Assembly: GCA_013001595.1 (NCBI GenBank)
Contig: JABDMH010000106.1
Coordinates: forward strand, 86,650-150,649
Source of the DNA: Saprospiraceae bacterium
Lineage (GTDB): Bacteria > Bacteroidota > Bacteroidia > Chitinophagales > Saprospiraceae
Length of the DNA stretch: 64,000 nucleotides
Direction: 5' to 3'
Part shown: one piece after another, positions 41,016 through 48,945 of the stretch
Layout of the letters: each line of letters starts with the position of its first letter
How positions within the stretch are numbered: the stretch's first letter is position 1
The notes under the pieces: generated by a model
The model's input: only the letters and a program-made list of their open reading frames with translations
Databases searched by the model: none
What the model was told of the DNA's origin: nothing
Program-made: the position numbers and the translations under genes

Positions 41016-42353
41016 TTAACTTGTCTTATTTAGGAGTTCTTTGACTTTTGCTACATAGGAAAAATCAAAGGACTTTTGCACGCGCTCAAATTTGGCGCGG
41101 ATTTCATCTAAGCAAAGATTTCCTAAACTTCCTTCATGAGTATGTTTAAGCTGATCAGGTTTTTTGAGTACACCTTGCTCAATATCAGCTGCTACTTTTT
41201 TATAAGCTTCACGGAAAGGGACTCCCTTTGCCACCATTTCATTTACCGTTTCTACAGAAAATATGGCTAAGTACTTGTCTTGGTCAAGGATGTCTTTTTG
41301 CACCTGAACGTTCGAGAGGGCGAGATGCGTCATTTGTAGACAATTAAATAACTGATCCAACGCTGGAATGAGGTATTCCTTAGTGAGTTGGAGATCGCGA
41401 TGATAACCACTGGGCAAATGACCTACCATACCAGCCACTACTCCAGGCAGCTGGGTTAGGGCATTGCAGCGAGATCTGATAAGTTCGAATACATCCGGAT
41501 TCTTCTTATGTGGCATAATGCTGGATCCCGTGGTGAATGCATCTTCTAGTGTCAGAAAAGCCAAATCTTGGCTGTTGTACATGCAAACGTCCATGGCCAG
41601 TTTGCTTAGATTGGAGGCAGTAGCGGCAATAGCAAATGAAAGGAACAATTCTGTTCTGCCTCGCCCCATCTGTGCGTGTACCACATTATAATTGAGGTCA
41701 CTAAAGCCCAGTAGCTCTGTGGTATCTGATCTGTCTAAGGGAAGCGAACTGCCATAGCCTGCTCCTGATCCGAGGGGGTTTAGATTTACGATTTGTAATA
41801 CTGCAGACCACAAATGGGCGTCGTCAATGAGATTTTCTGCATAGGCACTAAACCATAGACCAAACGATGAGGGCATGGCTGCTTGCATATGGGTATAGCC
41901 CGGTAAAAGATCATCTTCATATTGATCTGCTTGCGCCAGCAGTAGGTCAAAGAGCTCGGATTTAGCCTGGAATATCTTTCGAATCTCTTCGCGGAAAAAC
42001 AGCTTTAAGTCTACCAGGACCTGATCGTTTCGAGAGCGCCCCGTGTGGATTTTCTTTCCAATGTCCCCTAGATCTTTGGTGAGCATCTGTTCCACTTGTG
42101 AATGCACGTCTTCCACACCTTCTTCAATCGCGAACTTATCACTTTCTATATTCCGATGTATTTGCTTCAGACTTTGATGCAAGGCCTTGTACTCGCCATC
42201 AGAGAGGATGCCAATTTTTCTTAGCATATGGGCATGTGCCATAGAACCAATTACATCAAACGGGGCAAGAAGCAGGTCAAATTCAGGATCTCTTCCGATG
42301 GTAAATTCTTCCACCGCCTTGTTTAGTGGAATGTCTTTCTCCCAAAGCTTCAT
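41016..42353 (-). CDS. argH: Argininosuccinate lyase
   Basis: Last step of arginine synthesis, splitting argininosuccinate into arginine and fumarate. The 445-residue protein has the N-terminal FTIGRDPEFDLLLAPFDVIG, the VEDVHSQVEQML segment, IHTGRSRNDQVLVDLKLF, GYTHMQAAMPSSFGLW, LNPLGSGAGYGSSLPLDRSD and the fumarase-superfamily signature GSSIMPHKKNPDVFELIR with the catalytic serine loop. It is complete. It overlaps argE by four bases (ATGA) and is the last gene of the argB-argE-argH block. Confidence 0.96.
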   Translation of the reverse strand: MKLWEKDIPLNKAVEEFTIGRDPEFDLLLAPFDVIGSMAHAHMLRKIGILSDGEYKALHQSLKQIHRNIESDKFAIEEGVEDVHSQVEQMLTKDLGDIGKKIHTGRSRNDQVLVDLKLFFREEIRKIFQAKSELFDLLLAQADQYEDDLLPGYTHMQAAMPSSFGLWFSAYAENLIDDAHLWSAVLQIVNLNPLGSGAGYGSSLPLDRSDTTELLGFSDLNYNVVHAQMGRGRTELFLSFAIAATASNLSKLAMDVCMYNSQDLAFLTLEDAFTTGSSIMPHKKNPDVFELIRSRCNALTQLPGVVAGMVGHLPSGYHRDLQLTKEYLIPALDQLFNCLQMTHLALSNVQVQKDILDQDKYLAIFSVETVNEMVAKGVPFREAYKKVAADIEQGVLKKPDQLKHTHEGSLGNLCLDEIRAKFERVQKSFDFSYVAKVKELLNKTS

Positions 42354-43402
42354 AATGGCTCGTAATTTCTCAAAATTTCTATGTAGCGATCTATGCCTTG
42401 TTCTATCTCATGAAGGTAGATAAATTCATCGGCCGTATGAGAACGCAGCGTGTCACCAGGCCCTATTTTGATGGATGGGTAGGGTAGGAGCGCCTGGTCA
42501 GAGAGGGTGCCAGATCCGAAAGTAGGAATATCTAATTTTCTGGCGGTGTTTAAGATTGGGTGATCCTCGGGTAGCCCAGATGATTTCAAGCGAAAAGACC
42601 TTGGTCTGAGGTCACCTTCCACAAGTTGCTGTAATTTATCGAAGACTTCTTCATTGGAATATTGCTCATTGATGCGAACGTCGATGACGTATGTACACTG
42701 GGCAGGTACCTGATTGTGCTGCGTTCCGGCCTGAATGACAGTTACACTAGCGCGCGTGGGGCCCAGTAGTGGTGATGTCTTGGCAAACTCGTGATTTTGA
42801 ATCGCCAAGACATCTGAACTCGCCAGGTATATAGGATTTATCGTGCCCTCGTGGGCGGAATGACCAGGGACTCCATTGGTGGATCCATCTATCACCAGTA
42901 GGCCCTTTTCTGCGGTAGCCATCTGCATCTTGGTGGGCTCTCCCACTATGGCCAGGTCAATGGGCGGCAATTCCTCCAAAATGGAGGTCACCCCATTAGG
43001 TCCAGATGTTTCTTCTTCTGCCACACAGGCTAGTGCCAGCTGAAAGGGCAGGTTTTCCTCAGAGAGGACAATGTAGGCTGCGATGAGGGATACTAATGCA
43101 CCACCTGCATCATTGGAGCCAAGTCCATACAGTTTTCCATCCAAAACCTCAGCCTGATAGGGATCTCTCGTATATCCCTTATTGGGTCTTACCGTGTCGT
43201 GGTGTGAGCAAAGCAAGACCGTCGGACGGCTAGATCCTCCTCCACTGAAAGCCAATACATTATGTCCTCGACGGAAGGTTTTAATGCCGTGGGTATGCAA
43301 GAATTCTTCGATCAAGTTGGCCGTACCTTCTTCCTCTCCCGAGGTGGATGGACTAGAAATCAATGATTTCAGTAGAGATATGGCGTCTTCTGAGCGCTTC
43401 AC
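42350..43402 (-). CDS. argE: M20 family N-acyl-L-ornithine deacylase (ArgE-type)
   Basis: A 350-residue M20 metallopeptidase-fold enzyme. Metal ligands lie in CSHHDTVRP and LGSNDAGGALVSL, the catalytic glutamate pair in VAEEETSGPNG, with VGEPTKMQMATAEKGLL, NGVPGHSAHEG and the C-terminal GPGDTLRSHTADEFIYL. In this arginine context it should remove the acetyl (or succinyl) group from acyl-ornithine or acyl-citrulline. With an ArgF'-type carbamoyltransferase the natural substrate is acylcitrulline. It overlaps both argB and argH by four bases, a tight operon. Confidence 0.9.
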   Translation of the reverse strand: MKRSEDAISLLKSLISSPSTSGEEEGTANLIEEFLHTHGIKTFRRGHNVLAFSGGGSSRPTVLLCSHHDTVRPNKGYTRDPYQAEVLDGKLYGLGSNDAGGALVSLIAAYIVLSEENLPFQLALACVAEEETSGPNGVTSILEELPPIDLAIVGEPTKMQMATAEKGLLVIDGSTNGVPGHSAHEGTINPIYLASSDVLAIQNHEFAKTSPLLGPTRASVTVIQAGTQHNQVPAQCTYVIDVRINEQYSNEEVFDKLQQLVEGDLRPRSFRLKSSGLPEDHPILNTARKLDIPTFGSGTLSDQALLPYPSIKIGPGDTLRSHTADEFIYLHEIEQGIDRYIEILRNYEPL

Positions 43403-44181
43403 GAAGCTATGATATTGGTACCCAGTTGATGAGGAAAATTGTGGAAGGCTTCGACATGTGCAATATTTACCTCGGAGACCCCTTTGTCTAGAGCCCTAAA
43501 GCAATTGTCAAGCTTGGGAATCATGCCTGAGTGTATTTTGCCTTGCGCTACCCAGGCCGAATAGCGTCCTTTGGTAAGGGAGGGGACGAGCGAACTGGGA
43601 TCTTCCACATCCAACAACACGCCCTGTTTTTCGAATGCGTACCAAAGTTTTACTTGATGAGTGTTGGCAACAGCAATGGCTACCTCTGAGGCAATGGTGT
43701 CTGCATTGGTATTGAGCAATTGCCCTTGTGTGTCGCAGGTGATGGCGCAGCAGACTGGAACAATGTTCCTGTGGCAGAGGTCCGTGAATACTTCTCCATT
43801 TACCTTCTTGATGTCTCCCACATATCCATAGTCTATGGTAGGATGGGTGCGTTTGGAAGCTTGGATACATCCAAGGTCAGCACCACTTAATCCCAGTGCC
43901 GTGCGACCATGACTTTGCAATCTAGCCACGATTTGCTTGTTTAGTAAGCCCGCATAGTTCATTACCGCTAGCTCCAGGGTCTGGCCATCAGTAATGCGAC
44001 GTCCGTCGACCATATTTGGTTTTTGACCAATTTTTTCCAGCCACTCATTGACTTTTCGTCCACCACCATGTACTAAGATAAAGGTGGTCTGTTGCTGTGC
44101 CAGAGTTTTCAAAAACCCCTGTAGTTGAGCAGCATAGTTGACGACAGCCCCGCCAATTTTGATGACATGAATGATGTCCAT
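43399..44181 (-). CDS. argB: Acetylglutamate kinase (N-acylglutamate kinase)
   Basis: Amino-acid kinase family protein of 260 residues. It has the phosphate-binding HVIKIGGAVV, the loop FILVHGGGRKVNEWL, MVDGRRITDGQTLELAVM with NYAGLLNKQIV, and LLNTNADTIASEVAIA near the nucleotide site. It phosphorylates N-acetylglutamate (N-succinylglutamate in some Bacteroidota) as the second step of arginine synthesis. It starts the argB-argE-argH block. A near-consensus -7 box (TACCTTTA, 44210-44203) lies just upstream, so the block may have its own promoter. Confidence 0.93.
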   Translation of the reverse strand: MDIIHVIKIGGAVVNYAAQLQGFLKTLAQQQTTFILVHGGGRKVNEWLEKIGQKPNMVDGRRITDGQTLELAVMNYAGLLNKQIVARLQSHGRTALGLSGADLGCIQASKRTHPTIDYGYVGDIKKVNGEVFTDLCHRNIVPVCCAITCDTQGQLLNTNADTIASEVAIAVANTHQVKLWYAFEKQGVLLDVEDPSSLVPSLTKGRYSAWVAQGKIHSGMIPKLDNCFRALDKGVSEVNIAHVEAFHNFPHQLGTNIIAS

Positions 44182-44202
44182 TTGCAGAAACGCTTTCGAT
44201 GG

Positions 44203-44210
44203 TAAAGGTA
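44203..44210 (-). promoter_or_regulatory. Possible -7 box of the argB-argE-argH block
   Basis: TACCTTTA on the minus strand, one mismatch from TAnnTTTG, 22 bases before the argB ATG. No TTG was found at the -33 distance. Confidence 0.3.
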
Positions 44211-44270
44211 CGAAACAGAGCGGTGTCGACTTCCTCTTTGTGGAATGATCATAGTGAGAAGAGGATGTGG

Positions 44271-44402
44271 CTACTCCAATCTCAAAGAATCAACGGTATT
44301 GCTGATGGCCACCCTCATGCTTTGAATGCCTACAGTCTCAGGTCGACAATACCATTCTAGAAATTGATCTGCCCAGCGAGGTGGTTGTATTTGTTTTTTC
44401 AT
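44271..44402 (-). pseudogene. N-terminal stub of a PadR-linked ABC transporter permease
   Basis: A 43-codon frame whose ATG overlaps the padR stop by one base (TGATG). Its first 22 residues, MKKQIQPPRW then ADQFLEWYCRPE, match the start of the large FtsX/MacB-type permeases with a permease prefix domain that normally follow padR genes in Bacteroidota. After that the similarity ends, and a stop follows 21 codons later. The roughly 800 residues of the permease are missing, so this looks like a deletion remnant. Short expression as a peptide is possible but unsupported. Confidence 0.55.
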
Positions 44403-44779
44403 CACTCAGGAAACTTTAAGGCGACCTTAGGGATTTGTTCCCATAGTCGATTTCGGGTCTCCTTGACATAAGTTAGCGCCTGTGCGCCACTTCGAGTTAT
44501 GGTAAAATGCCGCTTTCTACGACCTCCTCTTTCTGCGCTGAAAGCTCCCCATTCCGATGTGACGTATCCCTTAGTTTCTAGGCGACGCAGTGCAGAGTGA
44601 ACCGCACTGATATTCGCATATCTTCCTGTTTGGGCATTGATGTCATTCATTACGGAAACGCCATATGCTTCTCCATCTGCTATAGCCACGATGAGTAATA
44701 CTAATTCTTCAAACTCACCTATGTTAGAACGCTGCACTTTATAACGTTTACAAAGATGAAAGTAATTTATATCTTTCAT
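44402..44779 (-). CDS. PadR family transcriptional regulator
   Basis: A 125-residue winged-helix protein. NIGEFEELVLLIVAIADGEA leads into YGVSVMNDINAQTGRYANIS and AVHSALRRLETKGYVTSEWG, followed by a GGRRKRHFTITRSGAQAL wing. These are PadR landmarks. PadR proteins repress neighbouring transporter or detoxification genes. Here the usual permease partner is reduced to a stub. A perfect palindrome ATTTGCAAAT (44780-44789) directly before the ATG could be its own operator. The first 20 residues before GEFEE may be part of the protein or a misplaced start. Confidence 0.88.
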   Translation of the reverse strand: MKDINYFHLCKRYKVQRSNIGEFEELVLLIVAIADGEAYGVSVMNDINAQTGRYANISAVHSALRRLETKGYVTSEWGAFSAERGGRRKRHFTITRSGAQALTYVKETRNRLWEQIPKVALKFPE

Positions 44780-45163
44780 ATTTGCAAATGATATATGGCC
44801 TGATCCAAGCCTAGGATATATTATTCAATTCCCACTCTTATGCCAGTCTTGATCGATCATGGTCGTTGTGCATCTTGCATTTTGATCGAATGTTCGAAGT
44901 CTGCCGCTTGAAGTTGGCCATCATTAAGTGCTTCGGGGGGGGTAGTAGCATATAACTAACCGATTTGACAGTGATTTTTTCACTCAGTGCATCGTTGCTC
45001 ATCCTTTAGGCAGTGCAGCTAGGCAGTTCCGCGCCTTGCCCAGAGAATAAATCTCTACTATTAAATCACCTACTGATTCTTTACCGCTCCCTTAGTCTCT
45101 TTCACCTTGCTTTAGATTGGCAATTATTCGGGAATTGCCTATTATGAGTACAACTCTCGCCTG
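44780..45163. other. Divergent intergenic region padR / beta-helix gene
   Basis: About 380 bases between divergent genes. It contains the palindrome ATTTGCAAAT next to padR and a run of nine G at about 44935-44943, which could vary in length by slippage. No perfect promoter was found for the beta-helix gene. Confidence 0.35.
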
Positions 45164-46339
45164 ATGTATCCTAAACATTCTCATAGACGGCAATTTCTGA
45201 AGCAGTTACCTGCCATAGGTACCCCTATGCTGTGCAGTGGATCCTTGCTTGATCATCTTGTGTTTGCACCTAACGTTGGTAGCAAGACACGTCCAAATGC
45301 GGCCATTCCAGATGCAGGTCAAACATGGATCAAAATTGATGGTCATATATATGGGGCCAAGGCAGATGATCGGGGACCAATAGGGGGTGGTGAGGGATAT
45401 CGGTATGTATTTAGTGCGAATCATATGATTGTGCGAGACAGAGATGCCTTGATTCGAGCATTGGCTGTCGCACTACCCGGTGATGTCATTGTGATTCCTG
45501 GAGATGTAACGATAGATCTAACGACCTATGTCTATATTGATTCCTTTGCTTTAGAGATTCCTGCCGGGGTGACGCTGGCTAGTGATCGGGGATACAACGG
45601 CTCACAAGGCGCCTTAATTACTAGCGATGCATTAAAAACAGATCCTCTTATTCAGATTCTTGGATCAAATGTCCATATATCGGGACTACGCATTCAGGGA
45701 CCGAATGGGAAGCGACACATGGAGCATCATGCCAAGGCATTTGACCCTGGAGGTAAGCGCCACGATTACTACTATAAGTTTCCAGTTTCTGTAGGAGTCG
45801 AAACAGTCTTTGATGGACTGGAAGTAGATAATTGTGAATTAAGTGCCTTTTCAAGAGCTGCCATAAGTTTGAAAAGCGGTGGCAATCATCATATTCATCA
45901 CTGCTTCATTCATCATTGCCAATACAATGGTTTGGGATATGGTATTTCACATGACGTCAGCAATTCGAAGATAGCCTATAATCTTTTTGACCATAACCGG
46001 CATTCGATCGCTGGTACTGGTCGAGCTGGATCCGGCTACATTGCACAACATAATGTCGAACTGGGTATATCTTTAAGCCATTGTTTTGACATGCATGGCG
46101 GAAATGATAGGAAAGATGGAACCACCATCGCAGGTGAATATATAGATATGTCAAATAATACTTTTTGGGCACCCCAACATGCCATTGGCATTAGAGGGGC
46201 ACCGGAAAGGGCAGCAACCATTGAACGAAATTGGTTTGTCCCTCATATTAGTTATTTCGCGGCAATTAAAGGTTTGGATTTCTCCAGAATTTTGGCAAAA
46301 GACAATGCATTTGGAATGAAGCCGACAAAGGTGAAGTAG
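45164..46339 (+). CDS. Exported right-handed beta-helix (pectate-lyase-like) protein
   Basis: A 391-residue protein beginning with a twin-arginine-like export signal (HRRQFLKQLPAIGTPML). The body shows polysaccharide-lyase-like beta-helix repeats: DRDALIRALAVALPGDVIVI, ALEIPAGVTLASDRG, ISGLRIQGPN, FDGLEVDNCELSAFSRAAIS, HIHHCFIHHCQYNGLGYGIS and a NRHSIAGTGRAGSGYIAQHN turn. Repeated asparagines and histidines line the predicted turns. It may bind or cleave an acidic polysaccharide, but no catalytic set can be assigned by eye. A second beta-helix gene follows after 84 bases on the same strand. Confidence 0.75.
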   Translation: MYPKHSHRRQFLKQLPAIGTPMLCSGSLLDHLVFAPNVGSKTRPNAAIPDAGQTWIKIDGHIYGAKADDRGPIGGGEGYRYVFSANHMIVRDRDALIRALAVALPGDVIVIPGDVTIDLTTYVYIDSFALEIPAGVTLASDRGYNGSQGALITSDALKTDPLIQILGSNVHISGLRIQGPNGKRHMEHHAKAFDPGGKRHDYYYKFPVSVGVETVFDGLEVDNCELSAFSRAAISLKSGGNHHIHHCFIHHCQYNGLGYGISHDVSNSKIAYNLFDHNRHSIAGTGRAGSGYIAQHNVELGISLSHCFDMHGGNDRKDGTTIAGEYIDMSNNTFWAPQHAIGIRGAPERAATIERNWFVPHISYFAAIKGLDFSRILAKDNAFGMKPTKVK

Positions 46340-46423
46340 GGTTTTATGCTGAGCAATGACAGATCATCGAATCATTGACTCGGGACATGCAAATTTCTAA
46401 TAGCCCCGAGTTGCGAAATTTTG

Positions 46424-48142
46424 ATGGCAAGAAATTTGAATCGATATAGATTGATGCGAATATTTATCACAGCAGTTTTGATAGGAATATTGGTGGATTT
46501 TCTCGGCGCCCAAAATATTAATGAGTCTCGCCGGGCAGACTTTTCCCAGGCCGGAGCAAGCCACATTGTTTATCCGACTTTGGAGATTCATCTAGCGGAT
46601 TACGGAGGAGTGGCTGATGGTGTGACTTGCAATTACGCTGCCACTCAAGCAGCCATTACAGCCCTAAATGGAAGTCGGGGTATCATTAGATTCGGACCAG
46701 GAATATATTTATTTAAACAGTCGATAAACCTTTTGCAGCAAATCGTATTGGTGGGAGAGGGGGCGGCAAATACTGAATTACACTTTGACTTAGATGGTAC
46801 CGGACACTGCATTTCTGCGAGCGGCACTCGTTTGTTAGATAGCGTACCAATATTGATGCATCTCACAAAGGGTGATCGGTTTATTCCCATCGCAGGTGCC
46901 CATGGTTTAATGGCTGGAGATTATGTGATGTTGTTATTTGACGATCACCAATTTGTTCACGATGATTGGGCAGATCGAACGGTGGGCCAGATCAATCGCA
47001 TTGTTGATATTGATATTGAGGGAGTTTATTTGCAGCATGAAATAAGAAAAGATTATCCAGTGGCAGAACATGCTTTTTTGGAGCGAATTAATCCGGTGAG
47101 CCATGTGGGTGTTGAATGCCTTAAAATAAAGCGGCTTGACAATACTCCAATCCAAACTTCCAATATCTTTTTTAATCTTGCTGCGGAATGTTGGGTGTCG
47201 GGAGTGGAAAGTGAATTTTGTAATTACGCCCATGTCACTTTCCAGCGAAGTACCAAGTGTGCCGTAGCTGGGAGTTATTTTCACCATGCATTTACCTATG
47301 GAAGTGGTGGTAAAGCATACGGAGTTGTTTTGCAAAATACTTCTGGAGACATCAAAGTGGAAAATTCAATATTTGAGCATTTACGACATAGTGTCTTATT
47401 GCAAGCTGGAGTAAACGGTAACGTTATCGCTTATAATTACTCGACCGATCCATATAAGACCATTAATTTGGGCGGATTTGAGATTCCTTCAGATTTCACT
47501 GGCGACTTGGTATGTCATGGAAATTATCCCTACCTCAATCTTTTCGAAGGAAATGTATGTGCTTATGGCATTATCGATGCGTCTCATGGAGCTAATGGTC
47601 CGTTTAATACTTATTTCAGAAATCGCATGGAACGGTATGGTATGCAGGTCAGCAATAGCAGTCCTGATAATGTGGATCAGAATATTTTGGGTAACGAAGT
47701 GGTTGATTGGATGATCAGTGAAACTGGACATTTATTATATGGAAATAATCTTGAGGGAACACCTGTACCTGCAGGCACTACTGACCCCACTGAGAATAGC
47801 CAATATGCAACCATTCCACCGGCATACTTCTCTGGTTATGAATGGCCACCCACTGGATATCCGAGGAGCTACGATGAGTTTATTATTCCAGCGCAAGGGC
47901 GATTCACCAATGGGAACCATACCGTTTGTAATCCGATTAACCTTTGTCCCGACTCCCTAGAAATTCATGAGATTGGTTACGACAGCGCAACTTATCATAG
48001 TGCAGGTGTGTTGAGGCTCAATGCTCAAATTTTTCCTTTTCAGAACATCAAACTACAAGCTGCAGATGCCGTCGAATTGATGAAAGGTGTATCTGTAGAG
48101 CAAGATGCTACATTTGAAGTGAACTTGATTGGCTGTCCCTAA
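46424..48142 (+). CDS. Secreted pectate lyase superfamily protein with 3-coathanger-stack-like tail
   Basis: A 572-residue exported protein. Its signal peptide is RIFITAVLIGILVDFLGAQ. The beta-helix domain starts with the typical LADYGGVADGVTCNYAATQA and AITALNGSRGIIRFGPGIYL of pectate-lyase-superfamily (epimerase-like) proteins. Coils follow (VENSIFEHLRHSVLLQAGVN, VIAYNYSTDPY). The last 70 residues (AGVLRLNAQIFPFQNIKLQA then VELMKGVSVEQDATFEVN) resemble the 3-coathanger stack found at the C-terminus of Saprospiria surface proteins. The frame also has a TTG three bases earlier. Probably secreted or cell-surface; a substrate is not evident. Convergent with cobA. Confidence 0.8.
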   Translation: MARNLNRYRLMRIFITAVLIGILVDFLGAQNINESRRADFSQAGASHIVYPTLEIHLADYGGVADGVTCNYAATQAAITALNGSRGIIRFGPGIYLFKQSINLLQQIVLVGEGAANTELHFDLDGTGHCISASGTRLLDSVPILMHLTKGDRFIPIAGAHGLMAGDYVMLLFDDHQFVHDDWADRTVGQINRIVDIDIEGVYLQHEIRKDYPVAEHAFLERINPVSHVGVECLKIKRLDNTPIQTSNIFFNLAAECWVSGVESEFCNYAHVTFQRSTKCAVAGSYFHHAFTYGSGGKAYGVVLQNTSGDIKVENSIFEHLRHSVLLQAGVNGNVIAYNYSTDPYKTINLGGFEIPSDFTGDLVCHGNYPYLNLFEGNVCAYGIIDASHGANGPFNTYFRNRMERYGMQVSNSSPDNVDQNILGNEVVDWMISETGHLLYGNNLEGTPVPAGTTDPTENSQYATIPPAYFSGYEWPPTGYPRSYDEFIIPAQGRFTNGNHTVCNPINLCPDSLEIHEIGYDSATYHSAGVLRLNAQIFPFQNIKLQAADAVELMKGVSVEQDATFEVNLIGCP

Positions 48143-48180
48143 AAGGCAACTTTGTTGAAATCCACATTACACACCCAAAC

Positions 48181-48942
48181 TCACGCGCGCACTACAGCAC
48201 TCTGCACAGTTTGGATGAACTGTGGATGTGTACTCACCGTTTCACCGATGACAATGAGTGCCGGTGTGCCAATGTTGGCTTCCTCGGCCACTTTTTCTAT
48301 TTGGTCGATGGAAGAGACGACCACTTTTTCGTTAGGCAGTGTACCATTTTGGATGATCATGATCGGTAGATCATGGCGCTGTAGCTGTTTAAAAATGGTC
48401 ACTACTTGACTTAGTTTGCGCCGCCCCATGAGAATCACGATGGTGGCAGAAGATTGAGCTGCGAGCGCAACGTCTTTGGATAGCTTACCTTCTTTTGTGG
48501 TAGCAGTGACTACCCAAAAACTCTCTGCGATCGATCTTTTAGTGACGGCAATTTCTTGTGCAGCAGGAACCGCGATGGCACTACTGATACCTGGAATGAT
48601 GGATACAGGAATGTCAAAGGCCTTCGCATATGCCATCTCTTCATAGCCACGTCCAAAAACGAAAGGATCACCACCTTTCAAGCGAACGACATGTCCATGT
48701 TTGAAAGCAAGTTGCACCATCATCATCTGGATGTCTGGCTGTTTATGAGAATGCTTTCCAGACCTTTTCCCCACACAGATGCAAATGGCTTTGCTCGATG
48801 CGTGCGTAAGTAGCGCCGCATTTGCCAGTGCATCATAAAGGATTACATCAGCCTGCTGCAGGGCCTTCAGCCCTTTTACAGTGATCAGTTCGGGATCACC
48901 CGGTCCTGCACCCACAAGAGTGATTTTTGGGTCGACTTTCAT
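48181..48942 (-). CDS. cobA: Uroporphyrinogen-III C-methyltransferase
   Basis: A 253-residue SAM-dependent methyltransferase: LVGAGPGDPELITVKGLKAL, ADVILYDALANAALL, QPDIQMMMVQLAFKHGHVVR, LKGGDPFVFGRGYEEM, GISSAIAVPAAQEIAVTKR and ILMGRRKLSQVV are signature segments of the CobA/SUMT family. It makes precorrin-2 for siroheme, the cofactor of the reductase encoded three bases upstream. This fits one operon supplying both enzyme and cofactor. The dehydrogenase/ferrochelatase step is not in the window. Confidence 0.95.
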   Translation of the reverse strand: MKVDPKITLVGAGPGDPELITVKGLKALQQADVILYDALANAALLTHASSKAICICVGKRSGKHSHKQPDIQMMMVQLAFKHGHVVRLKGGDPFVFGRGYEEMAYAKAFDIPVSIIPGISSAIAVPAAQEIAVTKRSIAESFWVVTATTKEGKLSKDVALAAQSSATIVILMGRRKLSQVVTIFKQLQRHDLPIMIIQNGTLPNEKVVVSSIDQIEKVAEEANIGTPALIVIGETVSTHPQFIQTVQSAVVRA

Positions 48943-48945
48943 TAA

